Assembly: GCA_022821445.1 (NCBI GenBank) | Contig: JAJEDQ010000105.1 | Span: forward strand, 1-34,012 | From: Acidimicrobiia bacterium | GTDB taxonomy: Bacteria > Actinomycetota > Acidimicrobiia > Acidimicrobiales > Bin134 | Length of the DNA: 34,012 bases | Direction of reading: 5' to 3' | Shown here: positions 9,601 through 16,405 of the stretch, piece after piece | Layout: every line of letters begins with the position of its first letter | Numbering within the stretch: position 1 is the stretch's first letter | Notes under the pieces: model-generated | What the model saw: only the letters and a program-made list of their open reading frames with translations | Database searches by the model: none | What the model was told of the DNA's origin: nothing | Position numbers and translations under genes: made by a program

Positions 9601-10722
9601 GTGCGACAGCCCCGAAGCCGACGCCCACCCGCTGCCCCTCGACACCCGGTACCGGGACGCGCCCCTGACCGATTCCCAACTCGCCGTGATCGTGCTCGCC
9701 GTCGCAGTACAAGACACCACCGGCGCCGCAGGCGGCGCCGCCGTAGTGCACACCGCGCTGGGATGCACCTGGCTCCACACACCGGCAGGCGACGCCCGCC
9801 ACCAGAAAAAGAACGTATAGTCCACATTCGCCGCCAACCCGGTGAAAACCGTCGACAAAACCGACCCCGCCAACGCCCTGCCATCCACATACTGGCCGCC
9901 AGCGGTCGCCCGGCCCACATACCACTGATGCACCCGCGAATCGGCCCTCCACACCAGCTGAGCGCCGCTGCCCGACACCACACCACAGCTCGGCGGGCCC
10001 ACCGCCGTCGTGCAGTACACCCCCGAGTAATACTGGGCCACACCCCCCACATTCGAATGCACCCCGATGTAATACGTCGTAGAAGACGACAAACCCGAAA
10101 ACACCGCCGACGTCCCAAAAGTCGTCCTCACCGTCTGGCCACCCTGCCCCGACCCCAACTGCAACTTCGCCGTATACCCATCAGCCCCCGACACCGCATT
10201 CCACGAGAACACGATCACCGAAGCCGTCACCGAACACGACAACCCCGTCGGCCCCGGCAAATACTGCGAGTTGCCGCACGCATGTTCCCCGGCGCACATC
10301 GCCAAACCCCCGAACCCCTCAGGCGCAGCACCCCCCACCGCCTCCACCTCAACCGGCGCCTCCAAAAAACCGCCCCCGAACACCTCCGCCACCGGACCCG
10401 CCACCCCCACCTGGCCCGAAACCGGACCATGCGCCCCCGACAAATCCAAACGGCCCAAACCCTCGTCCAACGGGCCATCCAAAGGAGGCGAACCCGTCTC
10501 CGCCACAACCCCCACAAAACCATCCTCTGCGCCACCCAAAACCCCATCAACCTGCCCCGCCACCAACCCGCCCCCAACACCCGAAGGAGGCTCAACCCCA
10601 ACCGGCAAACCCACCCCAGACTGCGCCCCAACAGGCACCCCCAACCCAACCGACACCAACAACCACACCAACACCACAACCAGCAAACGCCTCGCCGAAA
10701 ACGCGCTAGAACTCCTACCCAT
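6646..10722 (-). CDS. Secreted fibronectin type III repeat protein with lysozyme-like C-terminal region
   Basis: ATG 10722 is the only plausible start; an in-frame TAA lies four codons upstream. Residues 1-34 form a signal peptide (Arg-Arg, hydrophobic core, VGAQS), with no lipobox. A Gly/Val-rich linker (35-155) is followed by nine fibronectin-III-like repeats at about 157-240, 241-327, 330-407, 412-495, 500-584, 588-669, 671-766, 768-855 and 857-938. Eight of the nine carry one Cys near each end. The C-terminal region (940-1358, ten Cys) contains PVHE (Glu1001), GVGLWQID (1065-1072) and a following helix-rich segment, a layout recalling goose-type lysozyme/SLT transglycosylases (catalytic Glu, then GLMQI-like motif). 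A peptidoglycan-cleaving tip on a repeat stalk is my inference. DNA for the C-terminal region is AT-rich (18 of 60 G/C at 7321-7380) while the stalk is GC-rich (38 of 60 at 9661-9720). No convincing promoter was seen upstream. Confidence 0.88.
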   Translation of the reverse strand: MGRSSSAFSARRLLVVVLVWLLVSVGLGVPVGAQSGVGLPVGVEPPSGVGGGLVAGQVDGVLGGAEDGFVGVVAETGSPPLDGPLDEGLGRLDLSGAHGPVSGQVGVAGPVAEVFGGGFLEAPVEVEAVGGAAPEGFGGLAMCAGEHACGNSQYLPGPTGLSCSVTASVIVFSWNAVSGADGYTAKLQLGSGQGGQTVRTTFGTSAVFSGLSSSTTYYIGVHSNVGGVAQYYSGVYCTTAVGPPSCGVVSGSGAQLVWRADSRVHQWYVGRATAGGQYVDGRALAGSVLSTVFTGLAANVDYTFFFWWRASPAGVWSQVHPSAVCTTAAPPAAPVVSCTATASTITASWESVRGASRYRVSRGSGWASASGLSHVFSNLAESTAYTVRVQGWNSAGWGQTGTASCATAASVLPGPTGLECEATSSRIRFSWDAVAGADGYSAKVQLAAPNSAQTEMATVSTTVVFGGLAASTRYWVSVLAVKGGRAQHFAGVYCTTLADIAAPVLSCTATSNSVSVSWPKVVGAAKYRARVGGGAWSDDIEPDPHAPSVTHVFAGLAAGTMHTVTVQSGGEKGWGNVAQVRCATAAAGVDCDQTTSDSVVLEWAPIDEAQYWYAAIWTGSSWTDPRTEYTESHTEFTGLARGSEYEIHLWWYGKDEKWHKVNPASRCYTKHLDTPVLTGHTTGGNTITIQWEPVDGAQRYQVQISPAGASGTAGQNGGQGEQAWETVVSTGTFHTFTERTPGTRYTVQLRAVDHQGNDSAPVTAGHDASPTRCEATTATSVTLAWDDADKEYEWRIARITGINQYAETRTIAKGDNTRTTFSGLDDQTRYWFAVERRMASTDAWEARTPFPHCHTKPSSPVLAPCPQAADVDGTIRWEPNGADRYRITLDSTQTDREWIITNSTAYTFSGLAEGKTYDIAVQAWNPQGWSQDSTCKTKMKTLSKVPGDVLSGTGKYHFTDGTIKGVLYAADEAIMNRKGCAAAMPTRNQLAAIMLSIPVHEIDLIREEGNARSPMTLSRWDNLSQFLQRDAKSDNDKTSELKSLNIRLFSHMTEADNLRAHWAPGVGLWQIDPFDTTKHLNHAQRADITNGGVYIADYLLGQLCTSVGALKAALNNKWHGCDKNNMSDRCYNTYLSEIYDSESDKLNIVRVAGLKQVDGGVTERQCRWSSDKVPMSCYLYNPEAAEGAMVTYDKSGQIPKGATEPDFKSGPTPLPLAFISFTDSKTKIKYAVWPKSWPYTTGILSWPSEVVETGTTIYRAVMPNEVVRCSPGRDETPESGDRVSDSEDCAEGTYYPFGKIKMQVDVSGENKIISGWFNDSVPYAGSGSDIIRHSLQLAHCGTVPGVHQPHALCWWEHV

Positions 10723-10802
10723 ACCGGTACGTTAATTCCCCTAAACACCTCACCACGCGGATTTCAACCTCGGGTGCGAGAAATAAGACACCAGGACTTT
10801 CA

Positions 10803-10831
10803 GGGGTCTGTCCGAAGACATGGGCTACCCC
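10803..10831 (-). terminator. Hairpin with UUCG loop downstream of lysS
   Basis: Read on the reverse strand, GGGGT...ACCCC encloses TGTC-TTCG-GACA, a perfect four-pair stem with a UUCG tetraloop. It starts about 38 bases after the lysS stop codon. There is no T-tract, which is common in high-GC actinobacteria. It could end the cofactor/lysS transcript and insulate the fibronectin-repeat gene. Termination is inferred from position and shape. Confidence 0.45.
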
Positions 10832-10869
10832 GGAATACATCCACGTTATCGGCCTCAACGAGGCTAGCT

Positions 10870-12279
10870 CTACCGCTCCGGGGGTTCGGGACGGAGGGTG
10901 GGGAACAGGATTACTTCGCGGATGCTGGGGACGTCGGCCAGCAGCATGGCTAAGCGGTCCATGCCGACTCCGAGACCGCCGGTGGGGGGCAGGCCGAACT
11001 CGAGGGCTCGCAGGTAGTCCCAGTCCACGGCCATGGCCTCGGCATCGCCCGCGTCCCGGTCGGCCGCCTGGTCTTCGAAGCGGGCCCGCTGCTCTTCGGG
11101 ATCGGTGAGCTCGCTGAAGGCGTTGGCCAGCTCCCGGCCGGCCACGATGGCCTCGAATCGCTCCACCCAGCCGGGATGGTCGCGGTGCTCCCGGGCCAGC
11201 GGCGACACCTCTTTGGGGTAGTCGCACACAAACACCGGACCCCAGAGCTCGGCTTCGGTGGTCTTCTCGTACAGCTCCAAGAGGAGCTTGCCCGGACCCC
11301 AGCGGTCTTCCACCGGGATCTCCCGCTCGGCACAGTGCAACCGCAGCTCCTCCAGAGGAGTGTCGAGGTCCACCTCCAAGCCGCTGTGGGTGGCCAGCAA
11401 GTCAACGAACCGGGAACGGGGCCAGGGCGGGGTCAGGTCCAGCTCCCGACCGCCGTAGCTGATAACGGTGGTTCCCTTGAGCTCGGTGGCCAGATGCGCC
11501 ACAAGCTGCTCGACCATCTCCATGATGTCGCCGTAGTCGGCGTAGGCCCAGTACAGCTCCAGCATGGTGAACTCGGGATTGTGGCGGGTGGAGATCCCCT
11601 CGTTGCGGAACACCCGGGCAATCTCGTACACCCGCTCCAACCCGCCTACCACCAGCCGTTTCAGGTACAGCTCAGGAGCGATCCGCAAGAACAGCTCCAT
11701 GTCCAGCGCGTTGTGATGGGTGCTGAACGGCCGGGCCAGCGCGCCGCCGGGCACCGGGTGGAACACCGGGGTCTCCACCTCCACGAAATCCCGATCCTCC
11801 AGCCAGCGCCGGGTGAGCGACATCATCTCCGAGCGCAGCCGGAAGGCCTCGCGGGCCTCCTCGGTCACCCACAGGTCCACATAGCGCTGGCGGAACCGGA
11901 TGTCGGGATCCGACAAACCGTGCCACTTGTCGGGGAAGCTCCGCCGGGCCTCGGCCAGCAGCTCCCAGTTCTCTACCTTGACCGACAGCTCCCCTTTCCG
12001 GGTCTTCATCACCTCACCGGTCACCCCGACCCAGTCGCCCAGCGACAAGGCGCAGAACCCCTCGTAGTCGGGGGTGACCTTGGCGGGGGCGAACAGCTGG
12101 ATGCGCCCGGTGGCGTCTTGGAGGGTGGCGAACGCCAGCTTGCCCTGCACCCGCCGCAGCATGATCCGGCCCGCCACCGACACCGTCTGGCCGGTCTCGG
12201 CGCCGGCCTCGATGTCGCCGTGGCGCTGGTGGCACTCGGCGGCGGAGGCGGTGGTCTCGAACCGGTAGGGGGTGCTCAC
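10870..12279 (-). CDS. lysS: Lysyl-tRNA synthetase, class II
   Basis: The enzyme charges tRNA-Lys with lysine in the cytoplasm. The N-terminal OB-fold anticodon-binding domain spans about residues 32-115, followed by the class II catalytic core. Motif 2 is visible as RVFRNEGISTRHNPEFTMLE (about 222-242) and motif 3 as GLGVGMDRL near the C-terminus. I prefer GTG 12279, nine bases after the coaX stop, with AGTAGG as a possible ribosome binding site, giving 469 residues and the usual TPYRF opening. An ATG at 12315 would overlap coaX by 28 bases and add 12 unlike residues. It is the last gene of the cofactor cluster. In mycobacteria lsr2 and clpC come next; here unrelated surface-protein genes intervene. 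Confidence 0.97.
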   Translation of the reverse strand: MSTPYRFETTASAAECHQRHGDIEAGAETGQTVSVAGRIMLRRVQGKLAFATLQDATGRIQLFAPAKVTPDYEGFCALSLGDWVGVTGEVMKTRKGELSVKVENWELLAEARRSFPDKWHGLSDPDIRFRQRYVDLWVTEEAREAFRLRSEMMSLTRRWLEDRDFVEVETPVFHPVPGGALARPFSTHHNALDMELFLRIAPELYLKRLVVGGLERVYEIARVFRNEGISTRHNPEFTMLELYWAYADYGDIMEMVEQLVAHLATELKGTTVISYGGRELDLTPPWPRSRFVDLLATHSGLEVDLDTPLEELRLHCAEREIPVEDRWGPGKLLLELYEKTTEAELWGPVFVCDYPKEVSPLAREHRDHPGWVERFEAIVAGRELANAFSELTDPEEQRARFEDQAADRDAGDAEAMAVDWDYLRALEFGLPPTGGLGVGMDRLAMLLADVPSIREVILFPTLRPEPPER

Positions 12280-12287
12280 CGGCCGGC

Positions 12288-13082
12288 CTACTGGTTGCGC
12301 CCGTGGACCAGCCACAGGCCGTGGAGGGTGAGGTAGGGCTCGACGTGCTGGATGGTGTCGGACAGGGGGGCGATGAGGTGGGCAAGCCCGCCGGTGGCGA
12401 TCACGAACGCCTCGCCAGCCAACTCCTTGGAGAAGCGGGTCACCATGCCGTCGATCTGGGCCACGAACCAGTAGATGACGCCCGATTGGATCGACTCTAT
12501 GGTGGTCTTGCCGATCACATTGCGGGGCTCGGTGAGCGCCACCGGCCCCAGGGCGGCGGCCCGACCCACCATGGCTTCCAGGCTGACTTCGATTCCCGGC
12601 CCGATGGCCCCGCCCATGAACTCACCGGCCTCGGAGATCACGTCGAAGTTGTTGGTGGTGCCGAAGTCAACCACCACCGCAGGGCCACCGTAGAGGTGGT
12701 GGGCGGCCACCGCGTTGGCGATGCGGTCGGCGCCCACCTCGCGGGGGTTGTCGTACAGGATGGGGATGCCGCTGCGGGTGCCGGGCTCGATCACCACCGG
12801 GTCGAACTCGAAGTAGCGCTGCACCATCATCCGCACGCTCTCGCGGATCTGGGGCACCCCGGAGCACACCGCCACCCCGGTCAGGTCGTCTTCCATCACC
12901 ACGTCGATGCTGTCCAGCAGGCTGCGCAGCAGCACGGCCACCTCGTCGGGGGTGCGCTCGTGCACCGTGGACAGCCGCCAGTGCTCTATCAGGCCGTCGT
13001 CGGCCCGGCAGTCCTCGGCCCGCTCGGCCTCATATAGGCCGACCACAGTCTGGGTGTTGCCAATGTCGAGGGCCAACAGCAT
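12288..13082 (-). CDS. coaX: Type III pantothenate kinase
   Basis: CoaX phosphorylates pantothenate, the first committed step of coenzyme A synthesis. The 264-residue protein shows the family's ATP-binding and substrate motifs in order: DIGNTQT at residues 6-12, PGTRSGIPI and GADRIANAVAAHH in the middle, VDFGTTNNFDV as the variant of the phosphate-binding VDFGTATTFD motif, and GGAIGPGI after it. The ATG start has AAGGG five bases upstream. It follows nadC after a 78-base spacer that contains a degenerate copy of the nadC 3' end, and it comes downstream of panC in the same direction, so pantothenate synthesis and its use are encoded together. panD, often next to panC, is not in this window. 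Confidence 0.96.
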   Translation of the reverse strand: MLLALDIGNTQTVVGLYEAERAEDCRADDGLIEHWRLSTVHERTPDEVAVLLRSLLDSIDVVMEDDLTGVAVCSGVPQIRESVRMMVQRYFEFDPVVIEPGTRSGIPILYDNPREVGADRIANAVAAHHLYGGPAVVVDFGTTNNFDVISEAGEFMGGAIGPGIEVSLEAMVGRAAALGPVALTEPRNVIGKTTIESIQSGVIYWFVAQIDGMVTRFSKELAGEAFVIATGGLAHLIAPLSDTIQHVEPYLTLHGLWLVHGRNQ

Positions 13083-13086
13083 AGGA

Positions 13087-13189
13087 ACCCTTGTTTACTC
13101 TTCTTGTGCGCTGATCGGAACATCCAAAGAGGGCATCGACTTCACCGGCAAGACCCTTGTTTACTCCTCTTCTGCGCGTACCGGAACAT
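13087..13189. repeat. Direct repeat: degenerate copy of the nadC 3' end
   Basis: The 37-base segments 13087-13123 and 13153-13189 match at 32 of 37 positions, 66 bases apart. The second copy is the true end of nadC; read on the reverse strand it encodes NVPVRAEEE-stop. The first, in the spacer before coaX, encodes DVPISAQEE-stop and weaker similarity continues to about 13135. The coaX ribosome binding site lies at the edge of the copy. Confidence 0.85.
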
Positions 13190-14069
13190 TGCCAACATCG
13201 AGGGCGATGTCAAGCACCGGCGCCGAGTTGGTGATGCGGCCCACCGAAATGAAATCCACGCCAGTGGCTGCGTACTCGGCCACCGTCTCCAGCGTGATGC
13301 CGCCGCTCACCTCCAAGAAGCAGCCATGTCCGGCGGCCTGCGCCACGCAGGCCTGCACCGCATCGGGAGTCATGTTGTCCAGCAGCAGGGCATCGGGCCC
13401 GGCCGCCAATGCCTCTTCAACCTGTTCGATGCGGTCGCACTCCACATAGACAACGCGATCCGGCCAGCTCCTGCGGGCGGCCGCCACCCCGTCGGCAATG
13501 GACATCCCCGCCAGATGGTTGTCTTTGAACATGACCCATTCCGACAGCCCCATCCGGTGGTTGTCGCCCCCGCCGGCCCGAACTGCGGCCTTCTCCAACA
13601 CCCGAAGACCGGGCGTGGTCTTGCGGGTGTCCCGGATGCGGGCGCGGCCCTCACCGGCCGACGCCGCGGCCGCCACGTACCGGGACACCTCGGTGGCGAT
13701 GCCCGACAGGTGGCTCAAAAAGTTCAATGCGGTGCGCTCGGCAGTGAGCACTGAGGCCCGAGGCCCGACAACTGCGGCCAAGCACTGACCAGGGACCACC
13801 GGGTCGCCGTCGGCGGCCTGCCACTCAACCGTCACCGAGGGGTCCACCTGCCGGAACACTTCGGCGGCACAGGCCCGCCCCGCCAGACGACCAGCGTCTC
13901 GAGCGGCGATCTCCGCGGTGATGCTTCCAGGGGGGACAAGCGACGACGTGAGGTCGCCCTCCGGGCCCACGTCCTCGGCCAGGGCCAGCTTCACCGCGGC
14001 TTGTACCACTTCGACCGGAGGATCAAGGCCGGGCACAGTCAACACCCCAGTCAAATCCTCCGCAACCAT
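13161..14069 (-). CDS. nadC: Nicotinate-nucleotide diphosphorylase (quinolinate phosphoribosyltransferase)
   Basis: NadC converts quinolinate and PRPP into nicotinate mononucleotide in de novo NAD synthesis. The 302-residue protein has the full set of family motifs: DTRKTTPGLR, then GGGDNHRMGL, KDNH, LLDNM, EVSGGI and ISVGRIT near the end, which bind the phosphoribosyl and quinolinate groups. The start is ATG 14069, 14 bases after the panC stop, with only a weak upstream ribosome binding site, so translational coupling is likely. No nadA or nadB gene lies in this window. The 3' end is partly duplicated in the downstream spacer. Confidence 0.96.
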   Translation of the reverse strand: MVAEDLTGVLTVPGLDPPVEVVQAAVKLALAEDVGPEGDLTSSLVPPGSITAEIAARDAGRLAGRACAAEVFRQVDPSVTVEWQAADGDPVVPGQCLAAVVGPRASVLTAERTALNFLSHLSGIATEVSRYVAAAASAGEGRARIRDTRKTTPGLRVLEKAAVRAGGGDNHRMGLSEWVMFKDNHLAGMSIADGVAAARRSWPDRVVYVECDRIEQVEEALAAGPDALLLDNMTPDAVQACVAQAAGHGCFLEVSGGITLETVAEYAATGVDFISVGRITNSAPVLDIALDVGNVPVRAEEE

Positions 14070-14083
14070 CCTGTTCAGGTGAG

Positions 14084-14956
14084 TCAGCGCTGATCACAAC
14101 TGACCCCCAGATTGTCGATGAGGCGGGCCCTACCGACGCGGGCTGCCACCAGCAGGCGCAACTCGCCGTCCAGCACATCGGGTCGATCCAGCGTGGCGGC
14201 GTCAACCACGGCGGCGTAGTCGGGAGACGCCTCGGGCTCAGCGGCCAGCACCGCGGCCATCACCGCCTCCACCTCGTCGGGGCTCCGGCTGCCCTGCACC
14301 ACCGCATCCCGCCCCGCTTGCAGCGACCGCCACAGCACCGTGGCCGCGGGCCGCTCCTCGGCGGTCAGGTACACGTTCCGGCTCGACATGGCCAGGCCGT
14401 CGGACTCTCGGAATGTGGGACAACCCACGACCTCCACCGGCAGGGACAAGTCGGCGGTCAACCGGCGGATAATGGCCAGCTGCTGGTAGTCCTTCTCCCC
14501 GAAATAGGCCCGACCCGGCCCCAGCATCGCGAACAGCTTGGCCACCACGGTTGCCACTCCATCGAAGTGGGTAGGACGAACCCGCCCCTCCAACACGGCG
14601 TTGAGCCCTTTGACCGTCACCGAGGTGACAGGGGCCTGCGGATACATCTCGTCGGGGGAAGGAGCGAATACCAGTCCGGCCCCCGCCGCGGCACACATCT
14701 TCCGATCCCGTTCAAGGTCCCGGGGATAGCTCCCGTAGTCCTCCCCCTCGGCGAATTGAAGCGGGTTCACGAAGATGCTCACCACGGTCAGGTCGTTCTC
14801 GGCCGCCGAGCGGGTCACCAAAGACTGGTGGCCCTCGTGGAGATACCCCATGGTGGGCACCAAGCCGACCGAGCCGCCTTGGGCGCGAGCGGCCTCCACT
14901 GCGTCCCGCAGCTCAGATACCCGCTCAACCAGGGGAATCTCGGCACCGGCGCTCAC
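14084..14956 (-). CDS. panC: Pantothenate synthetase (pantoate-beta-alanine ligase)
   Basis: PanC joins pantoate and beta-alanine with ATP. Motifs in order: PTMGYLHEGHQSLV (HIGH-like nucleotide-binding site), VSIFVNPLQFAEGEDYGSYPR region, RPTHFDGVATVVAKLF, FGEKDYQQL and MSSRNVYL. The frame is open far upstream into folK, but homology begins with the GTG at 14956, giving 290 residues, normal for the family. The GTG overlaps the folK stop as GTGA, a coupling arrangement. It stands between folate and NAD genes in the same transcription unit. Confidence 0.96.
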   Translation of the reverse strand: MSAGAEIPLVERVSELRDAVEAARAQGGSVGLVPTMGYLHEGHQSLVTRSAAENDLTVVSIFVNPLQFAEGEDYGSYPRDLERDRKMCAAAGAGLVFAPSPDEMYPQAPVTSVTVKGLNAVLEGRVRPTHFDGVATVVAKLFAMLGPGRAYFGEKDYQQLAIIRRLTADLSLPVEVVGCPTFRESDGLAMSSRNVYLTAEERPAATVLWRSLQAGRDAVVQGSRSPDEVEAVMAAVLAAEPEASPDYAAVVDAATLDRPDVLDGELRLLVAARVGRARLIDNLGVSCDQR

Positions 14957-15435
14957 GAAATGCCCTTGCCTGTTCGAGGGACGAACTCGTCCCAATCCCC
15001 CAATCGGTGGCAGCCGCCGGTGTCGGGATCGCTCCACCCCTCGAACAGATCGGGGGCCAATTCTCCGATGGGCACCATCACGAATGCCCGCTCGAACATC
15101 CGGGGATGGGGCACCACCAGGTCGGGCTCGTCCACCGTCTCGCCGTCCACCCACAAGACATCGACATCCAGCGTACGGGGGCCCCAGCGCACTTCCCGCA
15201 CTCGGCCCGCCGATGCCTCCAACGCCTGGCAAAGCTCCAATAGGCCTCGGGCCGACCGACTGGTGTCCAGCTCGACCACCACGTTCAGGTATTGGCCCTG
15301 TTCGGGGCCGCCCACCGGTTCGGTCTCATACACCCCGGAAACCGCGGCACAGTCGTCCATGGCCGCCACCGCGTCTTCGAGGTAGCCCATGCGGTTGCCC
15401 ATGTTGGACCCCAAGCCCAGAAATGCTCTGGTCAT
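14953..15435 (-). CDS. folK: 6-hydroxymethyl-7,8-dihydropterin pyrophosphokinase
   Basis: FolK transfers pyrophosphate from ATP to hydroxymethyl-dihydropterin in folate synthesis. At 160 residues it matches the usual length. GLGSNMGNR opens the protein, followed by VYETEPVGGPEQGQYLNVV, RWGPRTLDVDVL (the Mg-binding DxD) and VPHPRMFERAFV. I start it at ATG 15435, where the family homology begins; the longer open frame upstream lies over folB in another frame. The start overlaps the folB stop as ATGA, and its own stop overlaps panC as GTGA. Confidence 0.96.
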   Translation of the reverse strand: MTRAFLGLGSNMGNRMGYLEDAVAAMDDCAAVSGVYETEPVGGPEQGQYLNVVVELDTSRSARGLLELCQALEASAGRVREVRWGPRTLDVDVLWVDGETVDEPDLVVPHPRMFERAFVMVPIGELAPDLFEGWSDPDTGGCHRLGDWDEFVPRTGKGIS

Positions 15436-15800
15436 TGCCGGTGGCGAGTAATGCGAACACCGCTGGTCGACAGGTGCTGGGGCACCGGCGGACGCAGCTT
15501 GCGGACTTCCACGGTTGCCCACTCCACCCGTCGGTCTGCGCCCAGGCAAACCGAGGCCACCCTCTGGGCCATGGCCTCCATCAGGGTGAACTGCTCTCCC
15601 TCTGACGCCGCGGCCACGGCGGCGCACACCGCCCCGTAATCCACAGTGTCGCCCAAGTCGTCGGAACTGCCCGACGGCACCAGATCGGCGCCGATCTCGA
15701 TATCCAACTCAAACGGCTGAACCCGGTCCCTCTCCTCGGGAAGGGCCCCGCACAGAGCCATCACCCGAAGGCCCCGAAGCAGTATGCGGTCTTCAGCCAT
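15432..15800 (-). CDS. folB: Dihydroneopterin aldolase
   Basis: FolB cleaves dihydroneopterin to hydroxymethyl-dihydropterin. The 122-residue protein shows GALPEERDRVQPFELDIEI near the N-terminus (conserved Glu and substrate contacts), DTVDYGAV in the middle and the final VEVRKLRPPVP with the catalytic Lys region. ATG 15800 is chosen because the longer upstream frame encodes Ser/Arg-rich residues overlapping the previous gene. The start overlaps the end of the upstream phosphatase-like gene by eight bases, and the stop overlaps folK, so the three are tightly coupled. Confidence 0.94.
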   Translation of the reverse strand: MAEDRILLRGLRVMALCGALPEERDRVQPFELDIEIGADLVPSGSSDDLGDTVDYGAVCAAVAAASEGEQFTLMEAMAQRVASVCLGADRRVEWATVEVRKLRPPVPQHLSTSGVRITRHRQ

Positions 15801-16368
15801 CTTCGGGAATCTCTTCTCGCTGCTCCTCTTGCTCCTCGCGGTCTTCAACGAGGGAGAGGTGCACTTCGGGTTTGGGGAGTGCGGCGGCCGCGTTGACAAT
15901 GCGGCGGCCCACCGAGCCGATCGGGCGCTCGGTCATCTTCTCCATCACAACCACCGCTTGCGACTCGCCGGAGACCATTCCCGTCCACACCAGATAGCCC
16001 GCCAAAAGGCCGCACACCTCGTCGCTCAAACCACGGCGGTGTACCAGCAACTTCTCTCCCTTGGCCAACAGTGACTGCAACTCGATGAACAGCGGGCCGA
16101 GTCGGGTGGAGTATTCCTCGTTGTCCGTGATGGGCCAGTGACTCCAGGCGATGTTCTGCTCGCTGTAGTTGTGGAGGTTGTGGGTGGAAGGAATCAGCGA
16201 CACCACCCGGGTGAAGCCCTGCTGGCGAATCCAATTGATCTCCTCAGTGCGCCTAACCCGCCGATGGCTCTCCCCCCTTCCTCCCGGACGCTCGCAGATT
16301 GCCAGCCGGTCCTTCATGATCCAGTAGAAGTTGCGCGGTTGGATTCCCGCAGCCCACTTGCCCTTCAC
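15793..16368 (-). CDS. Dual-specificity-phosphatase-like protein lacking the catalytic Cys and Arg
   Basis: This 191-residue protein sits between folP and folB and has the outline of a cysteine-based phosphatase: a WIRQQGFTRVVSL strand-helix segment, an AWSHWPI strand, then GEKLLVHRRGLSDEVCGLLAGYLV where the P-loop HCx5R should be. In that loop the catalytic Cys is replaced by Arg111 and the phosphate-binding Arg position is Glu117, so normal phosphatase chemistry looks impossible. The C-terminus (about 174-191) is a highly charged tail rich in Glu. GTG 16368 is used because the GIQPRNFYWIMKDRLAICERPGG segment looks like part of the folded domain; Met18 is an alternative. It overlaps folB by eight bases, which suggests a role tied to the folate genes. 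The fold assignment comes from pattern reading and is moderately certain; the function is unknown. Confidence 0.8.
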   Translation of the reverse strand: MKGKWAAGIQPRNFYWIMKDRLAICERPGGRGESHRRVRRTEEINWIRQQGFTRVVSLIPSTHNLHNYSEQNIAWSHWPITDNEEYSTRLGPLFIELQSLLAKGEKLLVHRRGLSDEVCGLLAGYLVWTGMVSGESQAVVVMEKMTERPIGSVGRRIVNAAAALPKPEVHLSLVEDREEQEEQREEIPEDG

Positions 16369-16405
16369 GGCGCCACCGCCCTCGCGCTGCCGCTGCCCTC
16401 GCGCC

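Noticed and set aside
8824-10953. A 709-codon open frame on the forward strand opposite the fibronectin-repeat gene
   Set aside because: Its product is low-complexity, rich in Arg, His and Pro, with no domain pattern. The opposite strand has a signal peptide and nine clear repeats, so this frame is a by-product of GC-biased codons.
14957-15232. Upstream extension of the panC reading frame by 92 codons
   Set aside because: It overlaps folK in another frame and lacks homology; GTG 14956 overlapping the folK stop gives a normal-length PanC.
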